A stretch of 38,014 nucleotides of DNA from assembly GCA_028280285.1 (NCBI GenBank), contig JANQMA010000049.1, forward strand, positions 1 to 38,014. The letters run 5' to 3'. The stretch's first letter is position 1. Every line of letters begins with the position of its first letter. Of the stretch, positions 16,963-25,647 are shown piece by piece. Below the pieces are notes generated by a model that did no database searches, was not told where the DNA came from, and saw nothing but the letters and a program-made list of their open reading frames with translations. The DNA comes from Candidatus Omnitrophota bacterium (GTDB taxonomy: Bacteria; Omnitrophota; Gorgyraeia; Zapsychrales; Zapsychraceae). Position numbers and translations under genes: made by a program.

Positions 16963-17797
16963 AACAATCCCCTCACTGCACAAAAAAATTAAATCACTTA
17001 AATTGAAAAATAAAACGATAGGTTTTGTCCCAACCATGGGCGCTCTACATGAAGGCCACCTGTCGCTTATCAAAAAGGCCCGTCAGCAGAATGATATTGT
17101 TATCTTAAGCATTTTTGTTAATCCAACCCAATTTGCCCCTCATGAAGATTTCGAAAAATATCCGCGTACGCTTAAAGAAGATAAACTACTCGCCGAAATG
17201 TGTGGCGTCGACTTACTATTCTTACCTGACACAAAAATAATGTATGGAAGTAGTCCTTTAACAGAGGTAATAGTCGATCCTGCGTTGACGCGCACTTTAT
17301 GCGGCAAGTCACGCCCAACGCATTTTACAGGCGTCGCAACGGTTGTTGCTAAGCTGCTTAACATCGTAACCCCCGATAAAATGTATCTCGGGCAAAAGGA
17401 TGCGCAGCAGGCGGTCGTCATCAAAAAGATGGCCAACGATCTTAACTTCGACGTTAAAATTATCACATGCCCTATTTTAAGAGAAAAAGACGGCCTGGCC
17501 ATGAGCTCGCGTAACGCCTATTTAAATGCAAAACAGCGTCGAGAATCATCTCTTTTATACCAATCTCTAAAAAAAGCTCGTCAGAAAATAAAGACAGGCG
17601 AAAAAAAATCAAAAAAAATCATTGATTTCATTCGAGAAAACATATTAAATCATACTCATGGCAAAATTGACTACATCGCCTGCGTAGACGCTGACACGTT
17701 AAAAGAAGTGAAAGTCCTTCGCGGTAAAGTTATGGTTGCCCTGGCCGTTAAGTTTGGGGCAACGCGATTGATCGACAATATCATAGTGAATACTTAA
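16946..17797 (+). CDS. panC: Pantothenate synthetase (pantoate-beta-alanine ligase)
   Basis: This 283-residue ligase joins pantoate and beta-alanine with ATP for coenzyme A synthesis. PTMGALHEGHLSLI contains the HxGH nucleotidyl-transferase motif. LGQKDAQQ and MSSRNAYL are the further ATP and pantoate contact motifs. Two adjacent ATG codons (16946 and 16949) are possible starts, both inside folK. No panB or panD is seen here. It overlaps the next gene by one base (TAATG). Confidence 0.95.
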   Translation: MMLVFKTIPSLHKKIKSLKLKNKTIGFVPTMGALHEGHLSLIKKARQQNDIVILSIFVNPTQFAPHEDFEKYPRTLKEDKLLAEMCGVDLLFLPDTKIMYGSSPLTEVIVDPALTRTLCGKSRPTHFTGVATVVAKLLNIVTPDKMYLGQKDAQQAVVIKKMANDLNFDVKIITCPILREKDGLAMSSRNAYLNAKQRRESSLLYQSLKKARQKIKTGEKKSKKIIDFIRENILNHTHGKIDYIACVDADTLKEVKVLRGKVMVALAVKFGATRLIDNIIVNT

Positions 17798-18627
17798 TGA
17801 AATCCTGGAATTATCGTGTCAAAATTTGTGTGGTCGGCTGCGGAGCGATTGGTTCGCGTATTGCCAAAAGTATAACGAAGGATTTGAAAAAAGATTGCCG
17901 TATCTCAGGACTATATGACATCGACCGTAAAAAAGTCGACAAACTGGCTAAATCAATAAACGTCGAAAAAAAGTATTTAAACAGCGACCTCGATAAACTA
18001 ATTAAAAACTCCGATTGTGTTGTCGAAGCTATCAATGGACCTAATACCCGTGACATCGTTAAACGCGCCATTAAACATAAAAAATCCATTCTTGTTATGA
18101 GCGTTGGCAAAATACTTGAAGAAGAAAAGCTATTTAATCTCGCCCGTAAAAATAAATGCTATATTTTGCTCCCTTCAGGGGCTATTGCCGGCATTGATGC
18201 CATTAAAGCCGCGAGCCTCGCTAAAATCAAAAAAATCAATCTCATTACACGCAAACCGCCGGCGGGACTTACCGGCAATCCTTATTTCGCCCAAAAAGGC
18301 ATTAACCTTAATAGACTTAAAAAAGAGACTGTTGTTTTTAACGGGAATGTCCGTGAAGCCGTTAAACATTTCCCACAAAATATTAACGTAGCGGCCACGA
18401 TCGCCCTTGCCGCCCAAAGCCTGAACAAACTGAATATCAAGATTGTGACATCACCAAAATATAAGTCCAACTCCCATGAGGTAGAAGTTTTGGGAGATTT
18501 CGGCACTATCCGCGCACTAACGGATAATGTTCCGTGTCCGGATAATCCAAAAACAAGTTATCTCGCTGTTTTGTCGGGCATACAGACGTTAAAGCAGTAT
18601 TGCACTGGTATTTTAATAGGAACATAG
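17797..18627 (+). CDS. nadX: Probable L-aspartate dehydrogenase
   Basis: This is a 276-residue NAD(P)-dependent enzyme of the aspartate dehydrogenase family. Motifs seen are ICVVGCGAIGSRIA (Rossmann loop), LPSGAIAGIDAIKAA, FPQNINVAATIALA with its likely catalytic His nearby, SHEVEVLGDFG and VPCPDNPKTSYLA. The family oxidises aspartate to iminoaspartate, which feeds quinolinate and NAD synthesis in organisms lacking NadB. It can also run toward aspartate. It overlaps panC by one base, so the folK-panC-nadX trio may be a coupled set for folate, CoA and NAD. The NAD role is inferred, as nadA and nadC are not in view. Confidence 0.85.
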   Translation: MKSWNYRVKICVVGCGAIGSRIAKSITKDLKKDCRISGLYDIDRKKVDKLAKSINVEKKYLNSDLDKLIKNSDCVVEAINGPNTRDIVKRAIKHKKSILVMSVGKILEEEKLFNLARKNKCYILLPSGAIAGIDAIKAASLAKIKKINLITRKPPAGLTGNPYFAQKGINLNRLKKETVVFNGNVREAVKHFPQNINVAATIALAAQSLNKLNIKIVTSPKYKSNSHEVEVLGDFGTIRALTDNVPCPDNPKTSYLAVLSGIQTLKQYCTGILIGT

Positions 18628-18677
18628 TTGATAATGTGATTATTAACTAAAAAATCGCACGGAAGGGGGTGAAACGT

Positions 18678-19118
18678 ATGGCAAAGAAAGTCGCTAAAGT
18701 TGGTATCAAAAAAGAAAAAGGATACCTTTACTTTGTTGACAAAGCTGGCGACATCTCATGCGCCAAGATGGCTCGCGGCAACAAAAAAGGCGGTAAGCCT
18801 AAAAAAGTTGCTAAAGTAGGCATCAAGAAAGAGTCTGGATTCTTGTATTTCATCGACAAGAATGGAGATATCTCTTGCGCAAAGATGGTTCGCGGTGGCA
18901 AAAAGAAGAAAAAGAAAAAAGCCACTAAGAAGAAAAAAGCCACGAAAAAGAAAGCAACAAAGAAAAAAGCTACTCGTAAGAAAAAGGCCACGAAGAAAAA
19001 GGCCACGAAAAAACGAGCAGTGAAGAAAAAAGCAACAAAAAAGAAAGCAACAAAGAAAAAGGCAACAAAAAAGAAAGCTACTAAAAAGAAAGCAGCTAAA
19101 AAGAAAAAAAGAAGATAA
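18678..19118 (+). CDS. Histone H1-like lysine-rich protein with duplicated N-terminal motif
   Basis: This is a 146-residue very basic protein. Residues 4-34 and 43-73 are two copies of a 31-residue unit of the form KVAKVGIKKE.G.LYF.DK followed by GDISCAKM.RG, each with one cysteine. From residue 75 the chain is almost only Lys, Ala and Thr in ATKKK-type repeats, like the tails of bacterial H1 homologues (chlamydial Hc2, BpH1). Such tails bind and condense DNA. The ATG at 18678 is chosen over a GTG 9 bases upstream because GAAGGGGGTG sits right before it. It has its own terminator. I do not recognise the N-terminal unit as a named domain, so DNA compaction is inferred only from the tail. Confidence 0.8.
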   Translation: MAKKVAKVGIKKEKGYLYFVDKAGDISCAKMARGNKKGGKPKKVAKVGIKKESGFLYFIDKNGDISCAKMVRGGKKKKKKKATKKKKATKKKATKKKATRKKKATKKKATKKRAVKKKATKKKATKKKATKKKATKKKAAKKKKRR

Positions 19119-19143
19119 TAGCTGTTTCCTTTTTGTTTTCGAT

Positions 19144-19216
19144 AAAGACTGCAGCCATAAGCTCATAAAGTGACCACATTTATACTTTATGATCTTGTGG
19201 CTTGCAGTCTTTTTCT
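19144..19216 (+). terminator. Long intrinsic terminator after the histone-like gene
   Basis: Three stacked stems: AAAGACTGCA (19144-19153) with 19203-19212, CCATAAG (19155-19161) with CTTGTGG (19194-19200), and TCATAAAGT (19163-19171) with 19184-19192. The hairpin ends in TCTTTTTC. Its long regular stem is unusual for a terminator, but the T-tract is clear. Confidence 0.88.
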
Positions 19217-19219
19217 TTA

Positions 19220-19248
19220 TTGCTTTTATTGATCTTACCCCGTATAAT
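19220..19248 (+). promoter_or_regulatory. Predicted promoter of uvrA
   Basis: TTGCTT (19220-19225), a 17-base spacer, and a perfect TATAAT (19243-19248). The start would be near 19255, giving a leader of about 210 bases that contains the whole of IR7. No LexA-like box (CTGTN8ACAG or GAACN4GTTC) is seen beside it. Confidence 0.6.
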
Positions 19249-19302
19249 CGTGAGTCACTTGTAGCTACCACATTGCAATAATCAAAAACACTGTAAAACA
19301 CA

Positions 19303-19457
19303 TAAAGTGATACAGTGGTAGAGTGGTAAGTGATAGATTAAGAAAGCTTTTTAAACAATAAACTCTAAACATTAAACAAATTCATCACCAAACAGTTTAA
19401 TGTTTATTGTGCAATGTTTAAGCTATCACTCTATCACTACACCACCCAGTCACTTTA
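19303..19457. repeat. Word-type inverted repeat in the uvrA leader, IR7
   Basis: The outer arms carry GTGATA/GTGGTAGAGTG words (19303-19336) against TATCAC/CACTCTATCACT words (19423-19457); for example AGTGATAG (19329-19336) pairs with 19423-19430. The inner arms are ACAATAAAC (19355-19363) with 19402-19410 and AAACATTAAAC (19367-19377) with 19395-19405, again in crossing order. Outer words match IR6 and the core matches IR2. It ends about 10 bases before the uvrA ATG, which has no visible Shine-Dalgarno. Confidence 0.75.
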
Positions 19458-19466
19458 CCTATCAGT

Positions 19467-22265
19467 ATGAGCGCAAATATCATCTCCATTGTTGGAGCTA
19501 AAGAACATAATTTAAAGAATCTGAATATTAAGATTCCCCGCGATAAATTCGTCGTTATAACGGGCCTAAGCGGTTCGGGCAAATCTTCATTGGCCTTTGA
19601 CACCATTTATGCTGAAGGCCAACGCCGCTATGTCGAAAGCCTTTCGGCTTATGCCCGGCAATTCCTCGAGCAGCTACAAAAACCCGATGTCGAGCACATT
19701 GATGGTCTGTCACCAACCATTTCCATCGAACAAAAGACAACCAGCCGCAACCCGCGTTCAACCGTGGCCACACAAACCGAAATCTATGATTATATGCGCC
19801 TTTTATTTGCCCGCGCTGGAACACCATATGATCCTAAAACCGGCAAAATTATTGAAAAACAATCCTCACAAGAAATCGTTGCGCAAGTCTTGGAAGCAAA
19901 AGAAGGAACACCTGTTACCATCCTGGCCCCTATTGTCCGCGGCAGAAAGGGAGAATACAAAACCATCGGTAATCAGGTGACAAAGGCAGGTTTTGCCCGT
20001 ATGCGCATTGATGGCGAAATCCACGCAGCCGAAAATAAAATCGCGCTTGATAAAAATATCAAACACAATATTGAAGTCGTGGTCGACCGCCTAAAAATTA
20101 AAGACGGCATTAAAAAACGCCTAACGGACTCTATCGAAACCGCGCTAGAGACAAGTGATGGCCTTGTGCTGGTCAATTTCGGAGACGCTTACCCGGAGAA
20201 AACATTTAATGAAAAATACGCCAGCGAATCCGGTTTTAATATCGATGAAATCGAACCACGTCTATTTTCTTTTAATTCGCCATTTGGGGCTTGTCCGGAT
20301 TGTAACGGCCTCGGAACAAACATCGAAATCGATCCGGAACTCTTAGTGCCGGATATCAACAAACCTTGGGTCAATGCCATTGCCCCGTCGCAGCGCGGAC
20401 GCAGGGCTTATTTGATGTATTACCGTGCGGTTATGCGCGAGCTAGCCGATCTCTACGGCATTGATCGCCACATCCCGTTTAAATCCCTTAAAAAGCCATT
20501 TATCAAAAAAATATTTTTCGGCAGTGCCAATGATTTTATTTGGGGTAAACCCTATGAAGGTGTTATTCGTTATTTAGAACGCATGTTTAAAGAAACCGAC
20601 AGTGATTGGCTTAAGGACGAGCTCACACGCTATATGACGGTGCTCCCTTGCCCGTCATGTGAGGGCAAACGCCTGCGCCCCGAGGCTCTCGCCGTTAAAG
20701 TAGGAGACTACAATATTGCCGATCTGTGCCATATGTCGATTAAAGATGCCAAAAAGTTTTTTGACAAATTAAAACTCAATAAAGAAAAATCGATTATCGC
20801 CGAACCGATCGTAAAAGAGATTATCCGCCGTATTGATTTTTGCATCAATGTCGGACTCGACTATCTGTCGCTTGACCGTAAAAGCGCAACGCTCTCCGGA
20901 GGAGAGGCCGAGCGTATTCGCCTGGCCACCCAAGTCGGCTCAGGACTGGTCGGTGTTATCTACATTCTTGATGAACCGAGCATCGGCCTGCATCAAAAAG
21001 ATAATGACCGTCTGCTTAACACATTACAATCGCTCCGTGATCTGGGCAATACCTTGATCGTCGTCGAACACGATGAAGACACCATCCGCCAGGCTGATCA
21101 TGTAATTGATATTGGCCCGGGTGCCGGGCGTTACGGGGGAGAAATCACCTATCAGGGCGATGTGAAAGGATTGCTTAAATCACGCAAATCGCTTACCGGC
21201 CAATATCTCAGCGGTAAAAAAAGTATTCCTTTACCGGCTAATCGTCGCGTCATTAATGAAACCAAATGCATCAAAATCATTAGTGCAGAGGAACATAATC
21301 TAAAAAATATCGATGTCACGATTCCTCTTGGAACAATGACGTGCATCACCGGTGTCTCAGGGTCAGGCAAATCGACTCTTGTTGAAGAAATCCTTTACAA
21401 AGCGCTTATGCAACAGCTGCACCAATCACGGGAAAAACCAGGCAAACATAAAAAGGTCGAAGGAATTGAACACATCGACAAAGTGATCGTGGTGGACCAA
21501 TCACCGATTGGACGTACGCCGCGTTCCAATCCGGCAACCTACACCGGCGTATTTAGCCATATCCGTGATCTCTTTAGTCAACTGCCGACAGCCAAGGTGC
21601 GAGGCTATAAGCCGGGCCGTTTCAGTTTTAATGTCAAAGGCGGCCGCTGCGAGGCCTGCCAGGGCGACGGTATTCGCAAAATCGAAATGCATTTTCTGCC
21701 TGATATTTTTGTTGAATGTGAAGTCTGCCACGGCAAACGCTTTAATGAACAAACGCTTGAAATCACCTACAAAGGATATAATATTTCCGATATCCTTAAT
21801 ATGGCGGTTGTTGATGCTCTTGACTTGTTTGAAAACATCCCAAAGATAAAACGCATCCTGCACACATTATTTGATGTTGGCCTGGGCTATGTCAAATTAG
21901 GCCAGGCCGCCACAACACTTTCCGGGGGAGAAGCCCAGCGAGTTAAACTTGCCAGTGAATTGTGTAAACCCTCAACCGGTAAAACATTGTATATCCTTGA
22001 TGAGCCCACCACAGGGCTGCATTTCGCCGATGTCGAGAAGCTCATGCATGTCCTTCAACGTTTAGTCGACAAAAACAATACCGTCCTGGTGATTGAACAT
22101 AATCTGGAAGTCATCAAAAATGCCGACTATATTGTCGATCTCGGACCCGATGGCGGGGATAAAGGCGGAAACGTGGTCTTTCAGGGCAGCCCCGAAGAGC
22201 TGATTAAAAACAAAACGTCCCACACAGCGAAGTACCTGAAGCCGCTACTTGGCCGTAAGCCATAA
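19467..22265 (+). CDS. uvrA: UvrABC excinuclease subunit A
   Basis: This 932-residue ABC-type ATPase recognises bulky DNA damage and loads UvrB in nucleotide excision repair. The first ATPase half has GLSGSGKS (33-40), the zinc module CPDC...CPSC, and LSGGEAERIRLATQ with ILDEPSIGLH. The second half has GVSGSGKST, the zinc module CEAC...CEVC, LSGGEAQRVKLA and ILDEPTTGLH. All nucleotide-binding motifs look intact and length is standard. The final codons merge with the left arm of IR8, so the end of the reading frame appears to be made of repeat words. Confidence 0.98.
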   Translation: MSANIISIVGAKEHNLKNLNIKIPRDKFVVITGLSGSGKSSLAFDTIYAEGQRRYVESLSAYARQFLEQLQKPDVEHIDGLSPTISIEQKTTSRNPRSTVATQTEIYDYMRLLFARAGTPYDPKTGKIIEKQSSQEIVAQVLEAKEGTPVTILAPIVRGRKGEYKTIGNQVTKAGFARMRIDGEIHAAENKIALDKNIKHNIEVVVDRLKIKDGIKKRLTDSIETALETSDGLVLVNFGDAYPEKTFNEKYASESGFNIDEIEPRLFSFNSPFGACPDCNGLGTNIEIDPELLVPDINKPWVNAIAPSQRGRRAYLMYYRAVMRELADLYGIDRHIPFKSLKKPFIKKIFFGSANDFIWGKPYEGVIRYLERMFKETDSDWLKDELTRYMTVLPCPSCEGKRLRPEALAVKVGDYNIADLCHMSIKDAKKFFDKLKLNKEKSIIAEPIVKEIIRRIDFCINVGLDYLSLDRKSATLSGGEAERIRLATQVGSGLVGVIYILDEPSIGLHQKDNDRLLNTLQSLRDLGNTLIVVEHDEDTIRQADHVIDIGPGAGRYGGEITYQGDVKGLLKSRKSLTGQYLSGKKSIPLPANRRVINETKCIKIISAEEHNLKNIDVTIPLGTMTCITGVSGSGKSTLVEEILYKALMQQLHQSREKPGKHKKVEGIEHIDKVIVVDQSPIGRTPRSNPATYTGVFSHIRDLFSQLPTAKVRGYKPGRFSFNVKGGRCEACQGDGIRKIEMHFLPDIFVECEVCHGKRFNEQTLEITYKGYNISDILNMAVVDALDLFENIPKIKRILHTLFDVGLGYVKLGQAATTLSGGEAQRVKLASELCKPSTGKTLYILDEPTTGLHFADVEKLMHVLQRLVDKNNTVLVIEHNLEVIKNADYIVDLGPDGGDKGGNVVFQGSPEELIKNKTSHTAKYLKPLLGRKP

Positions 22266-22373
22266 GCCGTAGGCCATAGATAATAGGTGTTAGGTTAAAG
22301 GTGTTGGGTGTTAGATCGCTAAAACCTAAAACCCACTACCTAAAACCTCGAATTACGGCTTATGGCTTATAGC
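22257..22373. repeat. Word-type inverted repeat overlapping the uvrA stop codon, IR8
   Basis: AAGCCATAAGCCGTA (22257-22271) is perfectly complementary over 15 bases to 22354-22368. The left arm covers the last two uvrA codons and its TAA stop. Inside, a run of TAGGTGTT/AGGTTAAAGG words (22283-22313) opposes AAACCTAAAACCC/TACCTAAAACC words (22321-22348). Word content is unlike any other element in the window. Confidence 0.78.
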
Positions 22374-22419
22374 CCATTCAAATATATCTATTGTCATATC
22401 TACTTTTATTACTATTATT

Positions 22420-22447
22420 TTGCACAGCCGGGTAAACCTGCTATAAT
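22420..22447 (+). promoter_or_regulatory. Strong extended -10 promoter positioned for a leaderless transcript
   Basis: TTGCAC (22420-22425), a 16-base spacer, TG at 22439-22440 and a perfect TATAAT (22442-22447). The usual start distance of seven bases falls on the A of the TPR-gene ATG at 22454. No ribosome site exists between promoter and ATG. Confidence 0.65.
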
Positions 22448-22453
22448 GACCCA

Positions 22454-24970
22454 ATGAATTGGAAGCAAGGCACCATCCGCGCGGCAAAAACCCTCGCAAT
22501 CGTAACACTGATATTCACATTTTGTTGCAGCTTTCCCAGAAACGGATATCCTCAAAATAGTGAAGGAGAATTATTTTTAGTCACACAAAAGGCCTTTAAT
22601 GACGGCTTTTATGATGTGGCCATCCGCTATGCGACTCAGCTGCTTGAACAATTTCCCCAAACACAAAAAAGGATTCAAACCAAATTACTGCTCGGACAAT
22701 GTTATTTTTTTAAAAACCAATACTTGAAAGCTTATGAACATTTTAATGACCTACTTAACTATTCAGAGTTTCGTGATGCCACGCTTTTTTGGCTCGGAGA
22801 GACCTATCTTAAAGGCTCAGATTACCAGAAGGCCATTCAATACTACACCCAATTGCTCGAAGTGCATCCTAACTCCGTCTATGTTCCACAAGCCTACTAT
22901 TCGCTCGGATGGGTTTACTTTGAGACGAAAAAATATGAAGAGTCCCACGGCTATTTTAAAAAGTTGGTCAATGAGTATCCGGATCATCAGCTTACCGAAG
23001 ATTCCGCCTTTAAAATGGCCGAGATGGAATATAATCTTAAAAAGTTCGATGATGCCATTAAACATTTTAAACAATACGTTATCAAATTTCCCAAATCACC
23101 CAAAATGGCTCAAACTTACTTTTACATCGGAGAATCTTATTATTACAAAAACAGCTATTTGCCAGCCATTGATAACTACCAACAAGCCATTCAAATCGCC
23201 CACGATTCGCGATTATCACTCATGGCCAAAATCAGTATCGGGTGGAGCTATTTAAAAACAAAAAATTTCAGTCTTTCCCAAAACTATTTCGAAGATGCCG
23301 AAACATTCGCCAAGGAAAAAAATCTTCTGTCGGATGATGTTTACCTCGGCAAGGCCAATCTTTTTACAGAAATCGAACAACATGAAGAAGCACTCAAGGC
23401 CTACGAAGATCTGATTACCTTATTTCCCGACAGCGCACGAATCATCGACGCCCTGCTCGGCAAAGCAAACTTGCAATATACACTTAAACGTTATACCGAA
23501 GCCATCGCAACATACAAAACACTCATCGCCAAACTTGAAATAAACAACACCGATCAGGACATTTATGAAAAGGCTCATTTCGGTTTGGCTTGGGCATATC
23601 TCAAATCAAAAGATATTGATACCAGCATTGAAACGTTTGAACGCATTAAAGATAAGTCGCAGAATAAAACGGTTAAAATAAGTGCACTAACACAAATTGG
23701 TGATGCTTATCAGGATATAAGCAAATTTGACAAAGCAATCGCTATCTACGATCAAATTCTCCAAAATTATAGCGAAAACCCTTATACAGACTATGTCCAA
23801 TACCGTCAAGGCATTGCTCTTCTTAAAAACAATGATGTTGAGGCCGCGAAACTATCCTTTCAAAGTCTTAAAGCAAACTTTCCCAAAAGCAAATACATGA
23901 ACGAGACATATTATTATCTAGCCATTGCCAACTTCAAACAAGAAAACTGGCGCGCGGCCAAAGAAGAAATTATACGGTTTATCAATGCCCAAGACTCTCA
24001 TAATGAGTTTTTGGCGGAGGCTTATCATATTTCCGCCTTATCCAGTTTTAATCTTTCCCGCTACAAAGAAGCACTAGGCCTTTTCCAGCGTATCATTAAA
24101 AATTTTCCCGAACAAACGTCGCTCATCCAATCATCCCAATTAAATATCGCTAAATGCCACTATAAGACAAAAAATATGAAAGAGGCCCTTAAACAGTTTT
24201 CGCAAATTATTGCCAAATACCCTAACTCACAAGCAGCCCAGGAAGCATATCTATGGCTTGGCGATCACTACCTGTCTGTACAAAAATATCCATCCGCGAT
24301 TACCTACTACAAACAATTTATCGATACATATCCAGGCAGCTCTAAACTTAACCTTGTTCATTTCCAAATCGGACAAAGTTACTACGCCCAAAGTGAATTA
24401 GATTTAGCACTCGAGGCATTCAACAAAGTATCCCAGGAGGACCGCGAATTATTCGTCAAAGCAAGATTATCCATCGGTGAAATATTTAGCCAAGATTTAT
24501 CAAGCGAAAAGGCAGAGGAGACCTACCAAAGCATTATTAATTCGTCCCCTGAATTTCAGCGCGACGCGTATATGAAACTGGCCGCCATCCACAAAAAGGG
24601 TGAAGATTATACCGCTGCACGTAAAGCGTATGAACAAGCTCTTCAGTCAGAAAAAGGCTTCAACGAAATTACTGACGCAGAGATTCAATTCAATATTGCT
24701 GATACCTATGAGCTTCTCAATGATCAGGAAAAAGCGGTCGAAGAATACTTAAAAATTACCTATCTATATAATTATGAAACGGCATGGATAGTGAAAGCCT
24801 ACTTAAGGGTTGGCCGCATCTTTGAAGATTCCGACCAATGGGAGAAGGCGTCAAAAATTTATGATAAAATCATCGCCTATAATACAGATGAAGCAAAATT
24901 CGCCCGGGAAAGAATTTCCTGGATCCGTACAAATATTCCGGAATTAGAACATATGTTAAACAATCAATAG
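22454..24970 (+). CDS. Large exported tetratricopeptide-repeat protein
   Basis: This 838-residue protein begins with a basic stretch and a hydrophobic segment (about residues 11-30), read as a signal sequence or anchor. No canonical lipobox is seen. The rest is a near-continuous series of TPR units of 34-37 residues, with repeated patterns such as AYYSLGWVYFETKKYEES and YPDHQLTEDSAFKMAEMEY, where each helix pair is followed by a YP or FP turn. It resembles YbgF/CpoB- and BamD-like TPR proteins but is much longer. It heads an operon with exbB and exbD (9-base gap), so a periplasmic scaffold role for an ExbBD-driven system is inferred. Confidence 0.8.
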   Translation: MNWKQGTIRAAKTLAIVTLIFTFCCSFPRNGYPQNSEGELFLVTQKAFNDGFYDVAIRYATQLLEQFPQTQKRIQTKLLLGQCYFFKNQYLKAYEHFNDLLNYSEFRDATLFWLGETYLKGSDYQKAIQYYTQLLEVHPNSVYVPQAYYSLGWVYFETKKYEESHGYFKKLVNEYPDHQLTEDSAFKMAEMEYNLKKFDDAIKHFKQYVIKFPKSPKMAQTYFYIGESYYYKNSYLPAIDNYQQAIQIAHDSRLSLMAKISIGWSYLKTKNFSLSQNYFEDAETFAKEKNLLSDDVYLGKANLFTEIEQHEEALKAYEDLITLFPDSARIIDALLGKANLQYTLKRYTEAIATYKTLIAKLEINNTDQDIYEKAHFGLAWAYLKSKDIDTSIETFERIKDKSQNKTVKISALTQIGDAYQDISKFDKAIAIYDQILQNYSENPYTDYVQYRQGIALLKNNDVEAAKLSFQSLKANFPKSKYMNETYYYLAIANFKQENWRAAKEEIIRFINAQDSHNEFLAEAYHISALSSFNLSRYKEALGLFQRIIKNFPEQTSLIQSSQLNIAKCHYKTKNMKEALKQFSQIIAKYPNSQAAQEAYLWLGDHYLSVQKYPSAITYYKQFIDTYPGSSKLNLVHFQIGQSYYAQSELDLALEAFNKVSQEDRELFVKARLSIGEIFSQDLSSEKAEETYQSIINSSPEFQRDAYMKLAAIHKKGEDYTAARKAYEQALQSEKGFNEITDAEIQFNIADTYELLNDQEKAVEEYLKITYLYNYETAWIVKAYLRVGRIFEDSDQWEKASKIYDKIIAYNTDEAKFARERISWIRTNIPELEHMLNNQ

Positions 24971-24979
24971 GAGGTTAAC

Positions 24980-25633
24980 ATGGGTGGTATTTGGGAAATG
25001 AACATTACGTCTTTAATCAAAGCCGGCGGACCGGTTATGTATCCGATTCTGCTTTGCTCTTTTTTTGCCGTCGGTATTATCATTGAGAAATTAATCTATT
25101 TTATGAGCATACGTGCTAACCCAGTCAAACTGAAACATGAAATTTTTGAACTGGTCAAAAACAATAAAGTCAAAGATGCCATCCACATCTGTGACCACAG
25201 GCGCTCACCGGTCGCCAAAGTCCTTAAAGCCGGCATCATTAAATTCGGCTCATCCCGGGAAGAAATAAAAGAGAGTATTGAAGAGGCAAGCCTTTTTGAA
25301 ATACCCAAGCTTGAAAGCCGTCTGGGCGCGCTTTCAACCATCGCCCACATCACACCTTTACTTGGTTTGCTTGGAACAGTCACAGGGATGACTGCCAGTT
25401 TTCATACCATTCAAGTCCGGGCCGCTTCTTTAAACCCGGTTACACCGGGTGATCTGGCCGGAGGCATAGGAGAGGCACTTTTGACAACGGTTGCCGGACT
25501 CATCGTCGCTATTCCGGCTTTAGTCGCCTATAATTATTGCATTAATCGCATCAATCACATTGTCCTTGATATGGAGCGTGCCGCGACCGAGCTAATAAAC
25601 TTTATGAACCAAGTAACCCACGCAACCAGTTAA
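24980..25633 (+). CDS. exbB: ExbB/TolQ/MotA-family proton channel subunit
   Basis: This 217-residue inner-membrane protein has three hydrophobic segments near residues 17-41, 119-142 and 165-188. The second contains TPLLGLLGTVTGM and the third GIGEALLTTVAGLIVAIPALVAYN, both hallmarks of the family, including the Thr residues that line the channel. It should form a pentamer around an ExbD dimer and use the proton gradient for work in the periplasm. An AGGAGG ribosome site precedes the ATG. ExbB versus TolQ cannot be settled without the cognate TonB or TolA. Confidence 0.93.
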   Translation: MGGIWEMNITSLIKAGGPVMYPILLCSFFAVGIIIEKLIYFMSIRANPVKLKHEIFELVKNNKVKDAIHICDHRRSPVAKVLKAGIIKFGSSREEIKESIEEASLFEIPKLESRLGALSTIAHITPLLGLLGTVTGMTASFHTIQVRAASLNPVTPGDLAGGIGEALLTTVAGLIVAIPALVAYNYCINRINHIVLDMERAATELINFMNQVTHATS

Positions 25634-25647
25634 GGTGAGGGGCGACT

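Noticed and set aside
18915-19110. Tandem DNA repeat as a CRISPR or satellite array
   Set aside because: The repeat period follows ATKKK codons, with no spacers; it is coding low complexity.
18728-19301. Long open frames on the minus strand rich in Phe, Leu and Cys, opposite the histone-like gene
   Set aside because: They are the antisense of the Lys/Ala/Thr repeat codons; composition is an artefact of the AAA/AAG/GCC repeats and no start region or family match is seen.
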